Below, in pieces: positions 11,201 to 21,667 of a DNA stretch of 64,000 nt. The translations under genes were made by a program, and so were the position numbers. Every line of letters starts with the position of its first letter. Position 1 is the stretch's first letter. The notes below the pieces were generated by a model. That model did not search any database, was not told the origin of the DNA, and worked only from the letters and a program-made list of their open reading frames with translations. The DNA is from Corythucha ciliata. Taxonomy: Eukaryota; Arthropoda; Insecta; Hemiptera; Tingidae. The stretch lies in NCBI GenBank assembly GCA_038030265.1, contig CM075943.1, forward strand, positions 13,144,001 through 13,208,000, read 5' to 3'.

Positions 11201-12029
11201 AAACTTGACGATAGCATGCAAATGAACATTCATTGCTCCGTCGGTTAAACCTCTCCCCCCCTTCAAAACCCTTCTGAAGAGCTCTGCAAAGACCCATCTC
11301 TTTGGGTGAAGTGTAGGGGATCACGTTTTTTTATTTTATTTTATTTATTTATTTTTATTTATTGTGTGCAGTTTTTTAAAACCCTCTTAACCTCGTAAGT
11401 GCTTTTCCCTAGAAAAACCCCATGGTTCTGTTAATGTTATGGGGGCCTAAGAGTAAGTATCGACGTTATTGGCAAATGCCCTTTTTATTATTGGAGTGAA
11501 TACTTATAAAGACGAGGGAAAAGAGACGTAATGCGGCAGTTAAATGAGTTTACTTCATACACCCATACGCGAAAGGGGTTGTAATACGCGGAAAAGGTCG
11601 TTTATAATACAGTGCAAGGATGATATTTCGCAGTTAGTTTTTTTAATGCAAGGCATTATAATAAACGGACTTTTTTGAAAAACGAGCGATAGGTTTAATT
11701 GCTGCTCGGTCCTTCAATCTAGATAGCGCGTTAATTGAAACACCTGTCAATCATAGTTGAGAAAAACGGCTATGGATGGCTCCTAATCATCCTGATGTGC
11801 CTCTTTATCACAAAACAGACAGGTCGAAATTCGTAGTTGCCCCTTCTGAATAATTTCTTAAACGACTTAAAATCGTTCGTTCTAATTCTTGAGTTTTGAA
11901 TCGAGATAAGGAAATGCTCAGCTCCGTGGCGTCGAAACGGTTTCAATGAGGTGTAGCAGGACTCTTAAAACGGACTCATTCACCCACACCTATGAGAGCC
12001 CCCCCCCCCTTCGTCATCACACCTGCCTG
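7304..12029. other. Non-coding region; no gene recognised
   Basis: This stretch is A/T-rich with T-rich or G/C-homopolymer tracts (for example a G run near 10381-10392 and C runs near 10683 and 12001), a CA microsatellite and low-complexity TTTA sequence at 11320-11365. Small open frames here are Gly/Pro-rich or Val/Cys-Val runs and are artefacts of simple sequence. About 9600-10000 is locally G/C-rich with a GGT run near 9810, and could contain a promoter or untranslated exon, but nothing decisive is visible. Confidence 0.6.
8252..8286. repeat. (CA)n microsatellite
   Basis: An essentially pure CA dinucleotide tract of about 16 units, followed about 45 bp later by a poly(A) tract (8333-8350). 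Confidence 0.95.
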
Positions 12030-14517
12030 GTAATATAGAAAAAAACGCCAATTCACGGCTAAAATTGAAGAAAATATCTATTAAGTGGCTAAAACTAGGA
12101 AAAAAACGCTAATTCACATGGCAAAAATTGAGAGAAATCGCTAATTAGCAGGTAAACTGAGAAAAAGCTCTAATTCGTGGATAAGGCGATGAAAAAAAGC
12201 TAATCAACAACTAAAAACGAAAAACTCACTACCTATCATTTGCGGCTAAAATGACGAAAAAAGGTAAAATCATGGCTATAAATGAGAAAAAACTGATTCG
12301 TGGCTTTGAGGACAACTTTGTGGCTAAAATTGTACAATGATTGAGAAAAAGCCCTAATGGGAAAAAATTGAAGAAACAATCTAATTTATGGGTAAAATTG
12401 AGACAAATCTCTATAATTCACAACTGAAATTGAAAAAAATAAAAAATAATAATACGCGGATAAAATTAAGAGAAAGTGCGAATTTGTTGCTGAAACGTAG
12501 AAAAGTGCTGATTCGTATAGCTGAAATTGAGACAAATTTCCAATAAAAAGCGCTAATTCGCGAATAAAATAGTATAAAAACGCTAATAGACGGCTAAAAA
12601 TGAAAAAAAAAACACATTAATTGACGGCTAAAATTGAGAATAAACGCCTATTCATTTCAGCTAACATTAATAAAAACGCTAATTCGTGGCTATAAAAATT
12701 AAAAAATACCAATGCACGGCTCCTGAAGACTGAAAGCGATAATTCGTGGCCCAAATTTAAAAAAAAGAAAAAGCTAATTCACGAGTAAAATTTTAAAAAA
12801 CTGCTGAAATTGAGAGAAAGTGCTAATCGGGGGCTAAAACAGAGGAAAACGCTAATTCGTGGATTCAATTGAGAAAAATCGCTAATTCGTGGCTTCAATT
12901 GAGGAATAGGGCCAATTTGCGTGTAAAATAATATTGTATATATCACAACGAGTGAGGAAAGCGTCACTTTACGCGCGAGTTATGTTTAGCGATCGAGGCG
13001 AAGCTGAGTTCGCTAATTACTAACAACGAGCGCGTAAAGACGCTCCTCACTATTTTTCGCTTGACCGACCAAATGTGAGGCACTTCACCACTACTCACTC
13101 CAAACACGTCACACCTAACAGTGTTGGAAAGTACTTTACATCACTCCTAGCAGTGACGTAAAGTACTTTTCGCGTGTCCAGCGTGTAAAGTTCGAGTTTA
13201 GAGGAAAATAACGACTGCAGGAAGTCGAGAAGAAACTTTACCTCACTGAAAAGTAGTGGCGTAAAAATTTTACCTCACTATCTGACCAAACTAGGCTTCC
13301 GCTTTATATTTATGTAGTTGACCGAACGTTATCAATTGCACACGAATGAAAATTGACTCTGTTTTTATTTTGCTTATTTCAAAAGCTAGGTAGCTAGTCA
13401 AACAAAACTACAAAATTCTACTTCCCTCACTCGTTGTGTAATATACTATTCGTTCACTCCGTGAACGAACACGAAATAACACGCTGAGATTAAAGTGTTT
13501 CTTTCGTGGTGAGGTTGCCATGGTGAAAATAGCCACTTTCTCCGTAGTTCAAGCGGAAAAAATGTTACGGCACTATACGTAAAAACTATATTTCTTGTAT
13601 ATTTTGAGAGTGAAGGGCTCCATAGGGATTTCCACCCCGGGGCGGGGATGCAAGACGAAATAATTTGGGATTTTTGGTTCTAAAGCGTTGATTCGCGGTT
13701 AATATTGCAAATAAGTGCTCATTTGCAGCTAAAATTACGAAAAATACATCAATTCTTGATACAACCTGCACGGCTGACAGCTTCACCCCTAAATAAGAGA
13801 ACATGCGCTAACAATAATAAGAGGTTGGCATGCACCACGGCCAAAAGATTGGAAAAAGCGCTATCAGTCGCGACTGAACTCGTGGAAAAGCGCCAATTCG
13901 TAGCAAAATAAAAAAAAAATCACTAATTCACGGCTAAAAATAGATAAAAATGCTAAATCGCAGCCATAATTGAGAAAAAGCACTAATTCACAGCTATAAA
14001 ATTGAGAAAAAAAAAAATCGATGAATCGCTCAGAAGGCTTTACATGCCGATATTGGAGAAAATAACGCTGATTTGTGGTTTCTAGTGACTGAACTTGTGA
14101 AAAAGCACCGATTTGCATGCGAATAAAAAAATCAACAAAAAACGCTATTTTGCTGTTGAAATTGAAAAAATACGATAATTCGTGGACACATTTTAAAAAT
14201 TCGCTAATTCACGGCTAAAATGAAGAAAATGCGCAAATTCGCAGCTAAAGTTGACAAAAGCGCTAAATGTGGACATGCGCAGCTAAATTAAAAAACAATT
14301 CGCTGGGGCTAAAATTAAGTAAAGGCGGCCCTCCCCGGCTAAAACTAGGAAATAATTCACGGTTAAAATTGAAAGAAAAAAATGCTAATTCGCGGATCTA
14401 ACAGGGGAAAACCTGTTAATCTGATGTTGAAATGGAGAAAACCTGCTAATCTCCGGTTTAAATTATAAGACAAATCGCTCATTCGCGGCTAAAATTGAGA
14501 AAAGCACAAATTCACTT
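12030..14517 (+). repeat. Type-1 periodic array, A-rich orientation
   Basis: Degenerate tandem units of about 28-31 bp. The consensus half gctaattcgcgg is followed by ctaaaattgagaaaaa. Neighbouring units agree at perhaps 60-85% and vary in length by a few bases. Roughly every several units a different segment is inserted, with a GGCAAC/T-like core and gtggtttc (for example 12300-12325 and 14070-14100). The array is interrupted by the MITE at 12937-13446 and by unrelated sequence up to about 13690. No protein or RNA function is evident. An A-tract recurs about every three helical turns. Confidence 0.85.
12937..13446. mobile_element. Non-autonomous TIR element (MITE), about 510 bp
   Basis: The ends are inverted copies: tatatcacaacgagtgagg at the left, and the reverse complement of tcactcgttgtgtaatata at the right. 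It interrupts a type-1 array. The inside has internal repeats built on gtaaagt and gcgtaaa but no coding frame. The same terminus occurs inverted at 16780-16810, so it belongs to a multi-copy family. No clear target duplication is visible beyond TA-rich flanks, so the superfamily is open. Confidence 0.65.
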
Positions 14518-15485
14518 TCAGTCGCGAATTAGCGTTTTTTCTTAATTTCGCCATTGTATCAGGTTTTTATGATCACTTTACGCCATAAATTGGCAAGATT
14601 TCTCAATTTCAGCCGAGAATTTGCATTTTTTCTCAACTTTAGCCGTGAATGAGCCCTTTTTCTCAAACTTACGCTTTTCTCTGCACTTTTAGCCACGATG
14701 TATCATTATCTCAACTTTTTCTGCGAATTTGCGCCGTTTCTCAATTCTATCGGTGAATTCGAGATTTTAAAAAATCTTCTTCAGACGCAAATTAGCAGTT
14801 TTTTTCACTTATGGGAATGAATGATCTCTTTTTCTCAATTTTAGCTGCGAAACTTCTATTCTATTATACCCGCGAATTAAAGTTTTTTACAATTTTTAGG
14901 CGCGAATTTGCTATTTTTTCAACTTTTAGGCGTGAATTAGTGAGTATTCTCAATTCCAGCCGCAAATTAGCACTTTTTCTCACTAAGCTGAGACGTAGCG
15001 TGTTTGTCTGCTGAATTTGGGCTTTCTCTCAAGTTTTATTCCCAAGTTTACGTTTGCAATTTTAGCCTCAAATTAGTTTTTTTTTTTCGAGTTTTTTAAA
15101 ATGAATTTCAGCCGCTAATTTGCACTTTATTTTCAATTTTAACCACCATCTAAAGTTTTCAAATTTATAGCTGTGAGTTTGCAGTTTTTTTTTTTTTTTC
15201 ACTTTTAGTCTCGAATTAGTAACTTCTCATCACGAGCATATTAGCGTTTTTATATATTTAACCACAAAAGGGCCGCTATGTACCGTGAGTTAGTGATTTT
15301 TTCACCGTTTACTTCCATTGTTATGTACTCGTACCTGTACCTACGGGGTTTTGCTCTTGAACTTGCACGGAAAAATCGCGATTTAGATCATTTCTCAATT
15401 TTAGCAATGAATGAGAGCTGTTTTGACATTTTAGCCACGCATATTAGTGTTTTTTGTACATTTTTAGCCGTGTAATTTCTTTAAG
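14518..15485 (-). repeat. Type-1 periodic array, T-rich (inverted) orientation
   Basis: The same unit family as the preceding array, in reverse complement (cgaattagc, tttttctcaattttag). The polarity flips sharply near 14517, where the forward unit ends at aaattcacttt and inverted units begin at cagtcgcgaattagcg. Units are again about 29 bp and degenerate. Confidence 0.85.
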
Positions 15486-15688
15486 AACAGCCCGTAGCTG
15501 TCTATAAGGACCTACAAAAACTGGAGATCAATGCGTATGCTAGCCAAATTGCTGTCCAAACGGATACCAACTAACCAAGTATCCTTTTCACGTTGCAACA
15601 TCTATCAGCATGAAACTTATAAATCCCAATTTAATTGATGAATTAATTAAACGGATGTTATCCCGATTCGAGTTTTGAGAAAAAATGG

Positions 15689-15760
15689 CTCTCCGGCGGG
15701 ATTTGAACCCGCAACCTCTGGATTACCATTCCAGCACGCTCCCAATTGCGCCACGGAGAC
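15689..15760 (-). tRNA. tRNA-like gene, predicted anticodon GGU (Thr-like)
   Basis: On the minus strand a 72-nt cloverleaf can be drawn. The acceptor 5' GTCTCCG pairs with CGGAGAG except for the first pair. The D arm is GCGC...GCGT, the anticodon stem CTGGA/TCCAG encloses loop ATGGTAA, and the T arm GCGGG/CCCGC encloses TTCAAAT. The loop gives anticodon GGT (GGU), which would read a Thr codon, whereas eukaryotes normally use AGU/UGU/CGU for Thr. CA follows the discriminator, and a T6 run just downstream would terminate Pol III. The G-G first pair and odd anticodon suggest a tRNA pseudogene or the head of a tRNA-derived SINE rather than a working tRNA. Confidence 0.6.
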
Positions 15761-16619
15761 GCCTTTGCCTTTGCGCCTTCGAGGGATAAGCGAAGCCGAA
15801 CCCCACCCAGGGCCATTGTTTCTCGAAACTCTAGGCGATTCTCCTGATCGGTAAACCACGTCGGATTGAAAAATACCGGCGACAGAATTATTCCTCCTGT
15901 CTATCTAAATCCCAATTTTTCAATCTTTATAAATTATTGACCGACTCCTCTGAACGGTGGCCCGCAGGGCGGTCCGCTCCCCCCCCTAGTCAAAACTTCG
16001 GTACGCTATACCTACTAAAAACAAGGACTCAGTCGCGTCTAACTGATTCGATTTGAAATGAGCGCGACATTAACAGAAGAATGGCTATCTGCAGAGAGGG
16101 GTTCTACACGAGGAATCCGAAAACTGACACAGTCGATAGTTTCGATAGGACGAGTCGTTGAACGGGTCAGCCCCCCCCCCAGAAATTCCGGCGTTTTTAA
16201 CCTCAGCCCGTGAAATTCGGCACGAATTTTTTCGCGCATAGCGTCCACGTGTCTACAGCCGTCAAGTATACAGCCGGATCCGCGGAAACACGGCACAACC
16301 GGAAAATGTACCCGAAATGCATTCCGTATCAATAAAAACACTACGACGGCCGAATAAGTTCGAATAGTAGAGGAGATTTTGTATTCGCATTGAAAAAAAA
16401 AAAACAGTCAAGAGGAAAGGGAGTTATACTTTTGAATCATGGTGAAAGAGCCTCGACGCACGTGGACCTCGCCGGCACGCTTTGAACTCGAGAAAAATCG
16501 CCCGGCAACGCGTGAAAATTTCGGGCACTTTAAAAGGTGACAAATCCGGCGGAGAGGGGGGGGGGATTGTGGCCGGGACCGGCTGTGTATATCTCATAAA
16601 ATCTCCAAAAAACCATAAA
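15761..16619. other. Unassigned sequence beyond the tRNA-like gene
   Basis: About 860 bases without a recognisable gene. It includes C runs near 15980 and 16170, an A12 tract near 16395 and a G run near 16557-16564. The first ~150 bases next to the tRNA-like unit could be the body of a SINE, but there is no second copy in the window to define it. The short stretch 15486-15688 on the other side of the tRNA-like gene is also unassigned. Confidence 0.4.
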
Positions 16620-17850
16620 CCTCATTTACTCTTTATATCTGGTGTTTTCTTAATTTTAGGCATGAAATTATTTTATCCGCGAAGTAAGAGCTTTTTCTCA
16701 ATGTTAGTCGCGCACTATTTATCAATTATTATTTAGCCAATAATTAGCGCACTTTTTCACATTTATCTCCGTCTTATCTGACGCTTTCCTCACTCGTTGT
16801 GAAATATACAATTTCAAATTTTAGCGGCGGATTGCATCTTATGGCGTTTTCTATTTACGTAAAATTCCGCTCTGGAGCCGAGCATTTCCACCCGTCTTCT
16901 CCGATACCATATGATATAATTCAGAGAAGACGGGTGGAAATGCTCGGCTTCAGAGCGGAATTTTATGCAAATAGAAAACGCTATTAATTTATTTATTTTA
17001 GTTTCGAATCAACCCTTCCTTCCTCAACCGTTCCTTCGCCCATTCCACAATCTTAGACGTAAATTAGTGAATTTTCTCGCAAATTGATCCACGAATTAGC
17101 GTCCCCCTCTATTTTAGCACTTCTAGTCATGTGAATTAGCGAATTTTCTCCATTTTAGGCGTGAATTACCACGTGTTCTCAATTCTAGACTCGAATTAGC
17201 GGGTATCTCAAATTGGTTGACGTATTAGTTTTTTTCCCCCTATGCGAATGAACGCTTTTTCTTAATTATAGCAGCGAACTATTTCTTAAGTTTAGCGGCG
17301 TATAATTTTACCCGCGAATCATCGCATTTCAGCGGATTTTCACGAAATCTCCGAATTATAGCGTTATTATAGCTGCGAATGAGTGTTTTGCTTCAATTTT
17401 CGAAGAGTGTTAGCGGATTTTCTCATTTCAAGCTGTGAATTACGGTTTTTTTTTTCTATTTTAGTTGTGAATTATAGCGATCTTTTCACTCATATACATG
17501 TGAATCATCACTTTTTCTCAATTTCAGTCCCGATGTTGCCCGGAGAAACCACGAATTGGCGTTTTTTCAATATTATTATTGAGCGTGCCGAGCGATGGAT
17601 TACTGTTTTTTCTCGATTGTATAGCCGCGAATTAGCACTTTTCCTCGATTATTGCCGCAAATGAGTGATTTTCTTCATTTTTAGCCAAAAATTCGTGATT
17701 TTTTCGTTTTTTTTTCCTATGAATCATCGCTTTTTGCTTTCTCAGCTGCCAATTTGGAGCGCTTTCCCCCGATTTTTTGCCTTCTCCAATATTGCATATA
17801 GAACGCCACTGAATTACATGGCTGAAATTCAAAGTTTACTAAAATAAACA
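16620..17850 (-). repeat. Type-1 periodic array, T-rich orientation, continued
   Basis: Inverted type-1 units resume (ttttctcaattttagc, gcgaattagcg) and run to about 17850. They are broken by a MITE terminus at 16780-16810, by the hairpin at 16841-16984 and by about 60 bp of unrelated sequence after it. A higher-order segment with ttgcccggagaaaccacg occurs at about 17530-17555, mirroring the GGCAAC-containing segments of the forward arrays. Confidence 0.8.
16841..16984. repeat. Long hairpin, 61-bp arms (foldback element)
   Basis: Arms 16841-16901 and 16924-16984 are reverse complements with about four mismatches and a 22-base loop. The arms carry tttccacccgtcttctc. The near-identity of the arms implies recent origin or conversion. 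It interrupts a type-1 array. It may be a foldback MITE; transcribed RNA would form an extended duplex. Confidence 0.85.
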
Positions 17851-17854
17851 TTAG

Positions 17855-18672
17855 TATATCTACCTGAAACTATAGCAATTCCACGAGTTTTCCGCCAGAA
17901 AACTTTATATTTTGTGAATAAATATATAGATAGCTGATAGCTCTCAAGTGCTGCAATTTTGCGGCTGTTCCACGATCACTAAAACGAGGCCCCGAAACAG
18001 GCAATGTATACCAAAAATTATCAATTTCACAAATATTTATACACGAAAATGGCAATTTCGCAGTTTATTTTCCAACCCAGTGTGAAGTAATTTCATGGCA
18101 ATATTTCCCAGGGTTCGGCTTACGGTTGGGGCTGTTTAACACCGCTGTTGGGTTCGAGACCAGCACTTTGACTTTTCACGAATATAAACACGAGAAAGAG
18201 TAGCGATTTTGAGAATATACAACTAGGAAACTTCCCATTTCGCGGTTATTGACCTCCAAAATGTAATTTTTGCAGCTATTCGCCAGACTTTGAGCGCTGT
18301 CCTATAGCTGGGCATAGCAAAAAATCCGCTGCCACTAAAAAAATATTAAAAACTTGCAATTTTGTGGAAAACTTATGTATTCCGAATATTCCGGCCATAA
18401 ACTTACAATTTTGCAGATATTTAGCTTCGAATGACGGCACTTCGTGTTAATTCATCAAGCTTACGGAATATTTTAGGGACCAGCAAGAATGGACCTTACG
18501 CCCGCTATAAAAAAAGGGCCCTGGAACTTGCCACTTCGCAATGTTAATACAGAAACGTGCTATTTCACTGACATTTAGAACGTTGCAGACTTTTATTACC
18601 GAATGTACAAATTGCAAACTTTAATTTCGCGAATAGTTAGCCCCGAAACATGCATAATCACCGGTATTTTAG
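17855..18672 (+). repeat. Type-2 periodic array with ~80-bp linkers
   Basis: Units of about 28-32 bp based on gaaacttgcaatttcgc followed by gaatatttagacc. They are unrelated in sequence to type 1. Several units alternate with a longer linker: a tattcgtcaagctttg-like start, a (g)gggtgctat-like middle, then ggcc-rich sequence and cactaaaaaa before the next gaaacttgc unit. Linkers are visible at about 18100-18170 and 18270-18345. Confidence 0.75.
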
Positions 18673-18680
18673 CTCCAAAT

Positions 18681-19868
18681 CAGAGGCGGATCTAAGGGAG
18701 GGGCCATGACCCCTGTGGTCGAGGTCACTTGGGCAAAAAAGAAATCATCAAAACCTCCTTGAAAATCCAAAATCAAATCCAACGCCAATATCAACAACAT
18801 CGGGAGAAAAATTCTCGAGAGGCGTGAAATGCCATGTGAAGGCGGTGGTATATCGAGTAAACATACGCAAAATGCCTCACGGTGGGCAACACGTGTAACT
18901 TTCGGGAAAACACTCACATGAATCGCCACTTTCAAGGCAAAATTTACACGAAACGCCACGTCAAGAGCAACAAATATGCGAAACGCTTCACCGAGAAAAT
19001 ATTATGGTGGTAAATTGACTAAATTTGATTAAAAAACTCGACAATTTCACGAAGAAACTGTCAATTTCATAAGGATATTGTCTGTTTTATTGGAGAACTT
19101 TCAATTTTATAAGAAATATTAAACTTAATGAGCATAACGGTTGATTTCATAAGGAAATTTTCAGTCCAAAAGTCGTCAATTTAGTGAGTAAATCTCCAGT
19201 TTCATAAGGAAATGGTCAATTTCATGAATAATATGTGAATTTTACGACGAAATTGTGAATTTAATGAGGAAATTGCCGTTTTTGAAGGAATTTTCGATTT
19301 CGTAAGGAAATTGTTAGTTTGAATTGGAAATTGTGAATTTCAAGAGGAAATCTTAAATTTTCCACGAAATATTTAAGAAAAAATTGTTCTAACTGTTGTG
19401 TGTTTTTATTAGAATACTGTCATTTTTGTTAACGCATTGTCAATTTAATTAAAAACTAGTCGATTTGAAGTATAATCAAATACTTTAATTATTGGATTTG
19501 AAATATTTGTCAATTTGACGTTGAAATTTTCAATTTGAAGCAGAAATTGTTAAATTTACGAGGAAATTGTAACTTATCACCAATAGCTTTATTTTTGGGC
19601 ATTGGAACTTATTAATTTTGCCCCATGACTCGATCGGCATTGCCCTTTCGGTGATTATTGTTAACACAGTAATTGGCGATCGTTTATTTTGCCTTTAAAT
19701 CAATTTTATCAATCTTAAAAGTAGATTGTCAATTTTATGAGAAAGTTGTCAATTTTATGAGGAAATTGGAAATATTGCAACTGTGAGTCGTGCGGTATTG
19801 GCAGGTGCGGGGGCCGAATCGGGTCATATTATGTCCTCTTCCTTAAGCCGACTCTGGATCCGCGCCTG
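18681..19868. mobile_element. Non-autonomous hAT-like element with 8-bp target duplication
   Basis: The left end is CAGAGGCGGATCTAAG and the right end, inverted, is CAGGCGCGGATCCAGAG. CAG...GGCGGATC ends and 8-bp target duplications are usual for hAT elements. The flanks are ctccaaat (18673-18680) and ctccgaat (19869-19876), identical at 7 of 8 positions. Outside sequence joins cleanly into the type-2 array. The interior is almost entirely short periodic sequence and contains no transposase, so it is a passenger element. Its length is 1188 bp. Confidence 0.7.
18790..19780 (+). repeat. Two further periodic arrays inside the hAT-like element
   Basis: From about 18790 to 19010 units of about 30 bp resemble cgaaacgccac, then caagggcaac and aaatatgc. 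From about 19030 to 19780 units of about 20-26 bp resemble aattgtcaatttcat then aaggaa. Both are degenerate. They confirm that short-period arrays can be internal cargo of a mobile element in this genome. Confidence 0.7.
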
Positions 19869-19876
19869 CTCCGAAT

Positions 19877-19950
19877 GATGTAATTTTGGGGCAATCCATC
19901 AAGCTTTTGGGTGCTCTCGAGGCCGGGTGGACTGAATCCGTAACTCTAAG

Positions 19951-19982
<32 letters not shown>

Positions 19983-21365
19983 GCGCAAAACTGGCAATTT
20001 CGTCAAAATTAAGACCCGAATCTTGCATTTTTGCAGGAATAAAGAACCAGAAAGTTGCAATGGCGCGGATATTTTCAGCCAGAAAGCTTTCCAATTCATA
20101 GGGTATTATTCAGTCTTTGGGCGCTTTGGAGCTCGCTACCTCTAGTTCCGCACGTCACTAAAAAGCCCGGAAACTTGCGATTTATTTGCTTAAATCAAGA
20201 TCTTAAACGTGCAATTTCGATGAGATTAAGACCCGGACCTGTCACCGTCATGGATATTGAGCCAGGAAACTTGTAACTTCGCTCAATTTGGTCCCGAACT
20301 TACAAACACATTTAGTTCTAAAATATTTTTACGTCTGATCAAGAAATTGCAATTTCGCGAAAATAAAGACCATAGAAACTCGCAATTTCGCGTAAGTAAA
20401 GATCCGAGACTTGCAATTTTAACACTAATCAGTCATGAATATTCACATTTCGCAGATATTTAGCTTCATTATATGTTGCAATTTCGAGGTTATTCATTCG
20501 TCTTGGGCCACTGGCGTGGCCGGATAGACCGACGTTCCGAGGTCACTAAGAAGCAGCCGCGAAACTTGCAGTTTTACAAAAATTAAGACCAGAAACTTGA
20601 TATTTTAGGCAAATAATGACCAGAAACTAACCAATTCAGGAATATTTAGACCTTAAACGGTCAATTTCGTGGATATTAAGATGAGAAACAACCCATTTCG
20701 CTAATATTATACATAAAAAACATGCAATTTTTCTTGTTTTTGGCTTAGACTGATGTAATTTCGAGGCAATGTTTGCTAGGCTACTGGCGCAGTTCGACGC
20801 TGGTCGCAAAACCAGGTTTGCGCTCGCTGAAGAACAAAAAAAAAACGCGAAAATAAAGACCAACAACTCGCAATTTTGCAAAAATGATACCAGCCAGTTG
20901 AAATTTCACGAATCAAAAAAATAGTTGCCAGAAACTTGCGATTTTGTGAATTTTCAGCCCATCAGGGAACGCCCAATAATTTTCAAAAAGTTGATATTCG
21001 TTAGATTTTGACGCTGCCGTGGCCGCAGATGGACCGGGTTCCGCTTTAAAAAAAAAAAAAAAAATGACCCGAATCTTCAATTTCACGCAAATAAAGACGA
21101 AACTAGCGATTTCGTGAATGTTCAGACCAAAATTTTGCAAATGGTGAACTTTTGCTGTTATTCATCAAGCTTTGGGTGCAATCAATCGGGACCGGTTAGA
21201 CTGGACTCCACGCCCCAATGTCGAAAAGGGCCCCCGCGAACATATGACATTACACGAAACCAAAAATAAAAAATGTGCTGTTCTGCTAATATTTGGACAC
21301 GAAACTTGCAATTTCGCAGATTTTCATAACTGACTTTATGAAAATCAAGACTAGAAACTTGCGCG
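19877..21365 (+). repeat. Type-2 periodic array, continued
   Basis: The array continues directly after the hAT-like insertion. Linkers are visible at about 19890-19985, 20110-20165, 20480-20560, 20755-20850, 20985-21060 and 21140-21235. Each has a G/C-rich core and usually ends in an A-run; the first is 31 A at 19951-19981. Linker spacing of roughly 150-370 bp gives an irregular higher-order repeat. Short frames across the A-runs are not genes. Confidence 0.75.
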
Positions 21366-21449
21366 ACGAACTGCTGCAGAAACTGCTGCGACGTGACTCC
21401 AATGTTGCGATTCAGCGGGTTGTTTTTTGGTTTGTCCGCTATGTCGTTC

Positions 21450-21665
21450 ACGTCAGACACGTAAAATCATCGTCATCGTACGAGGAAGCAACGAAAATCG
21501 AAGGATGAGATGATCTATTTCAAGAAGGAATTAGATGCTCACGCAAAAATGGGAACATGGTCGCCTTCAAAATTACCAAAAGGTGGAGCTCTAGTTGACA
21601 CCAAATGGGTTTTTAGAACTAAAGAAGATGGAACAAATAAAGCAAAACTGGGACCTTATTCTTGA
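21450..21665 (+). pseudogene. Copia reverse transcriptase, N-terminal fragment
   Basis: One frame reads from about 21486 to 21665 and includes EMIYFKKELDAHAKMGTWS, LPKGGALVDTKWVFRTKED and GTNKAKL. That is the start of the Copia (Ty1/Copia) RT, whose consensus has E-EL-AL-KNGTW and KWVF-K-DG. It breaks off where the minus-strand Gypsy sequence begins. The Copia RNase H and 3' end reappear on the same strand at 25645, so the two pieces are read as one element split by an insertion. About 1 kb of RT between them is missing. Confidence 0.75.
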
Positions 21666-21667
21666 AC

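Noticed and set aside
12030..14517. CRISPR-like look of ~30-bp repeats
   Set aside because: Units are degenerate throughout with no unique constant-length spacers, the DNA is eukaryotic, and there are no cas genes.
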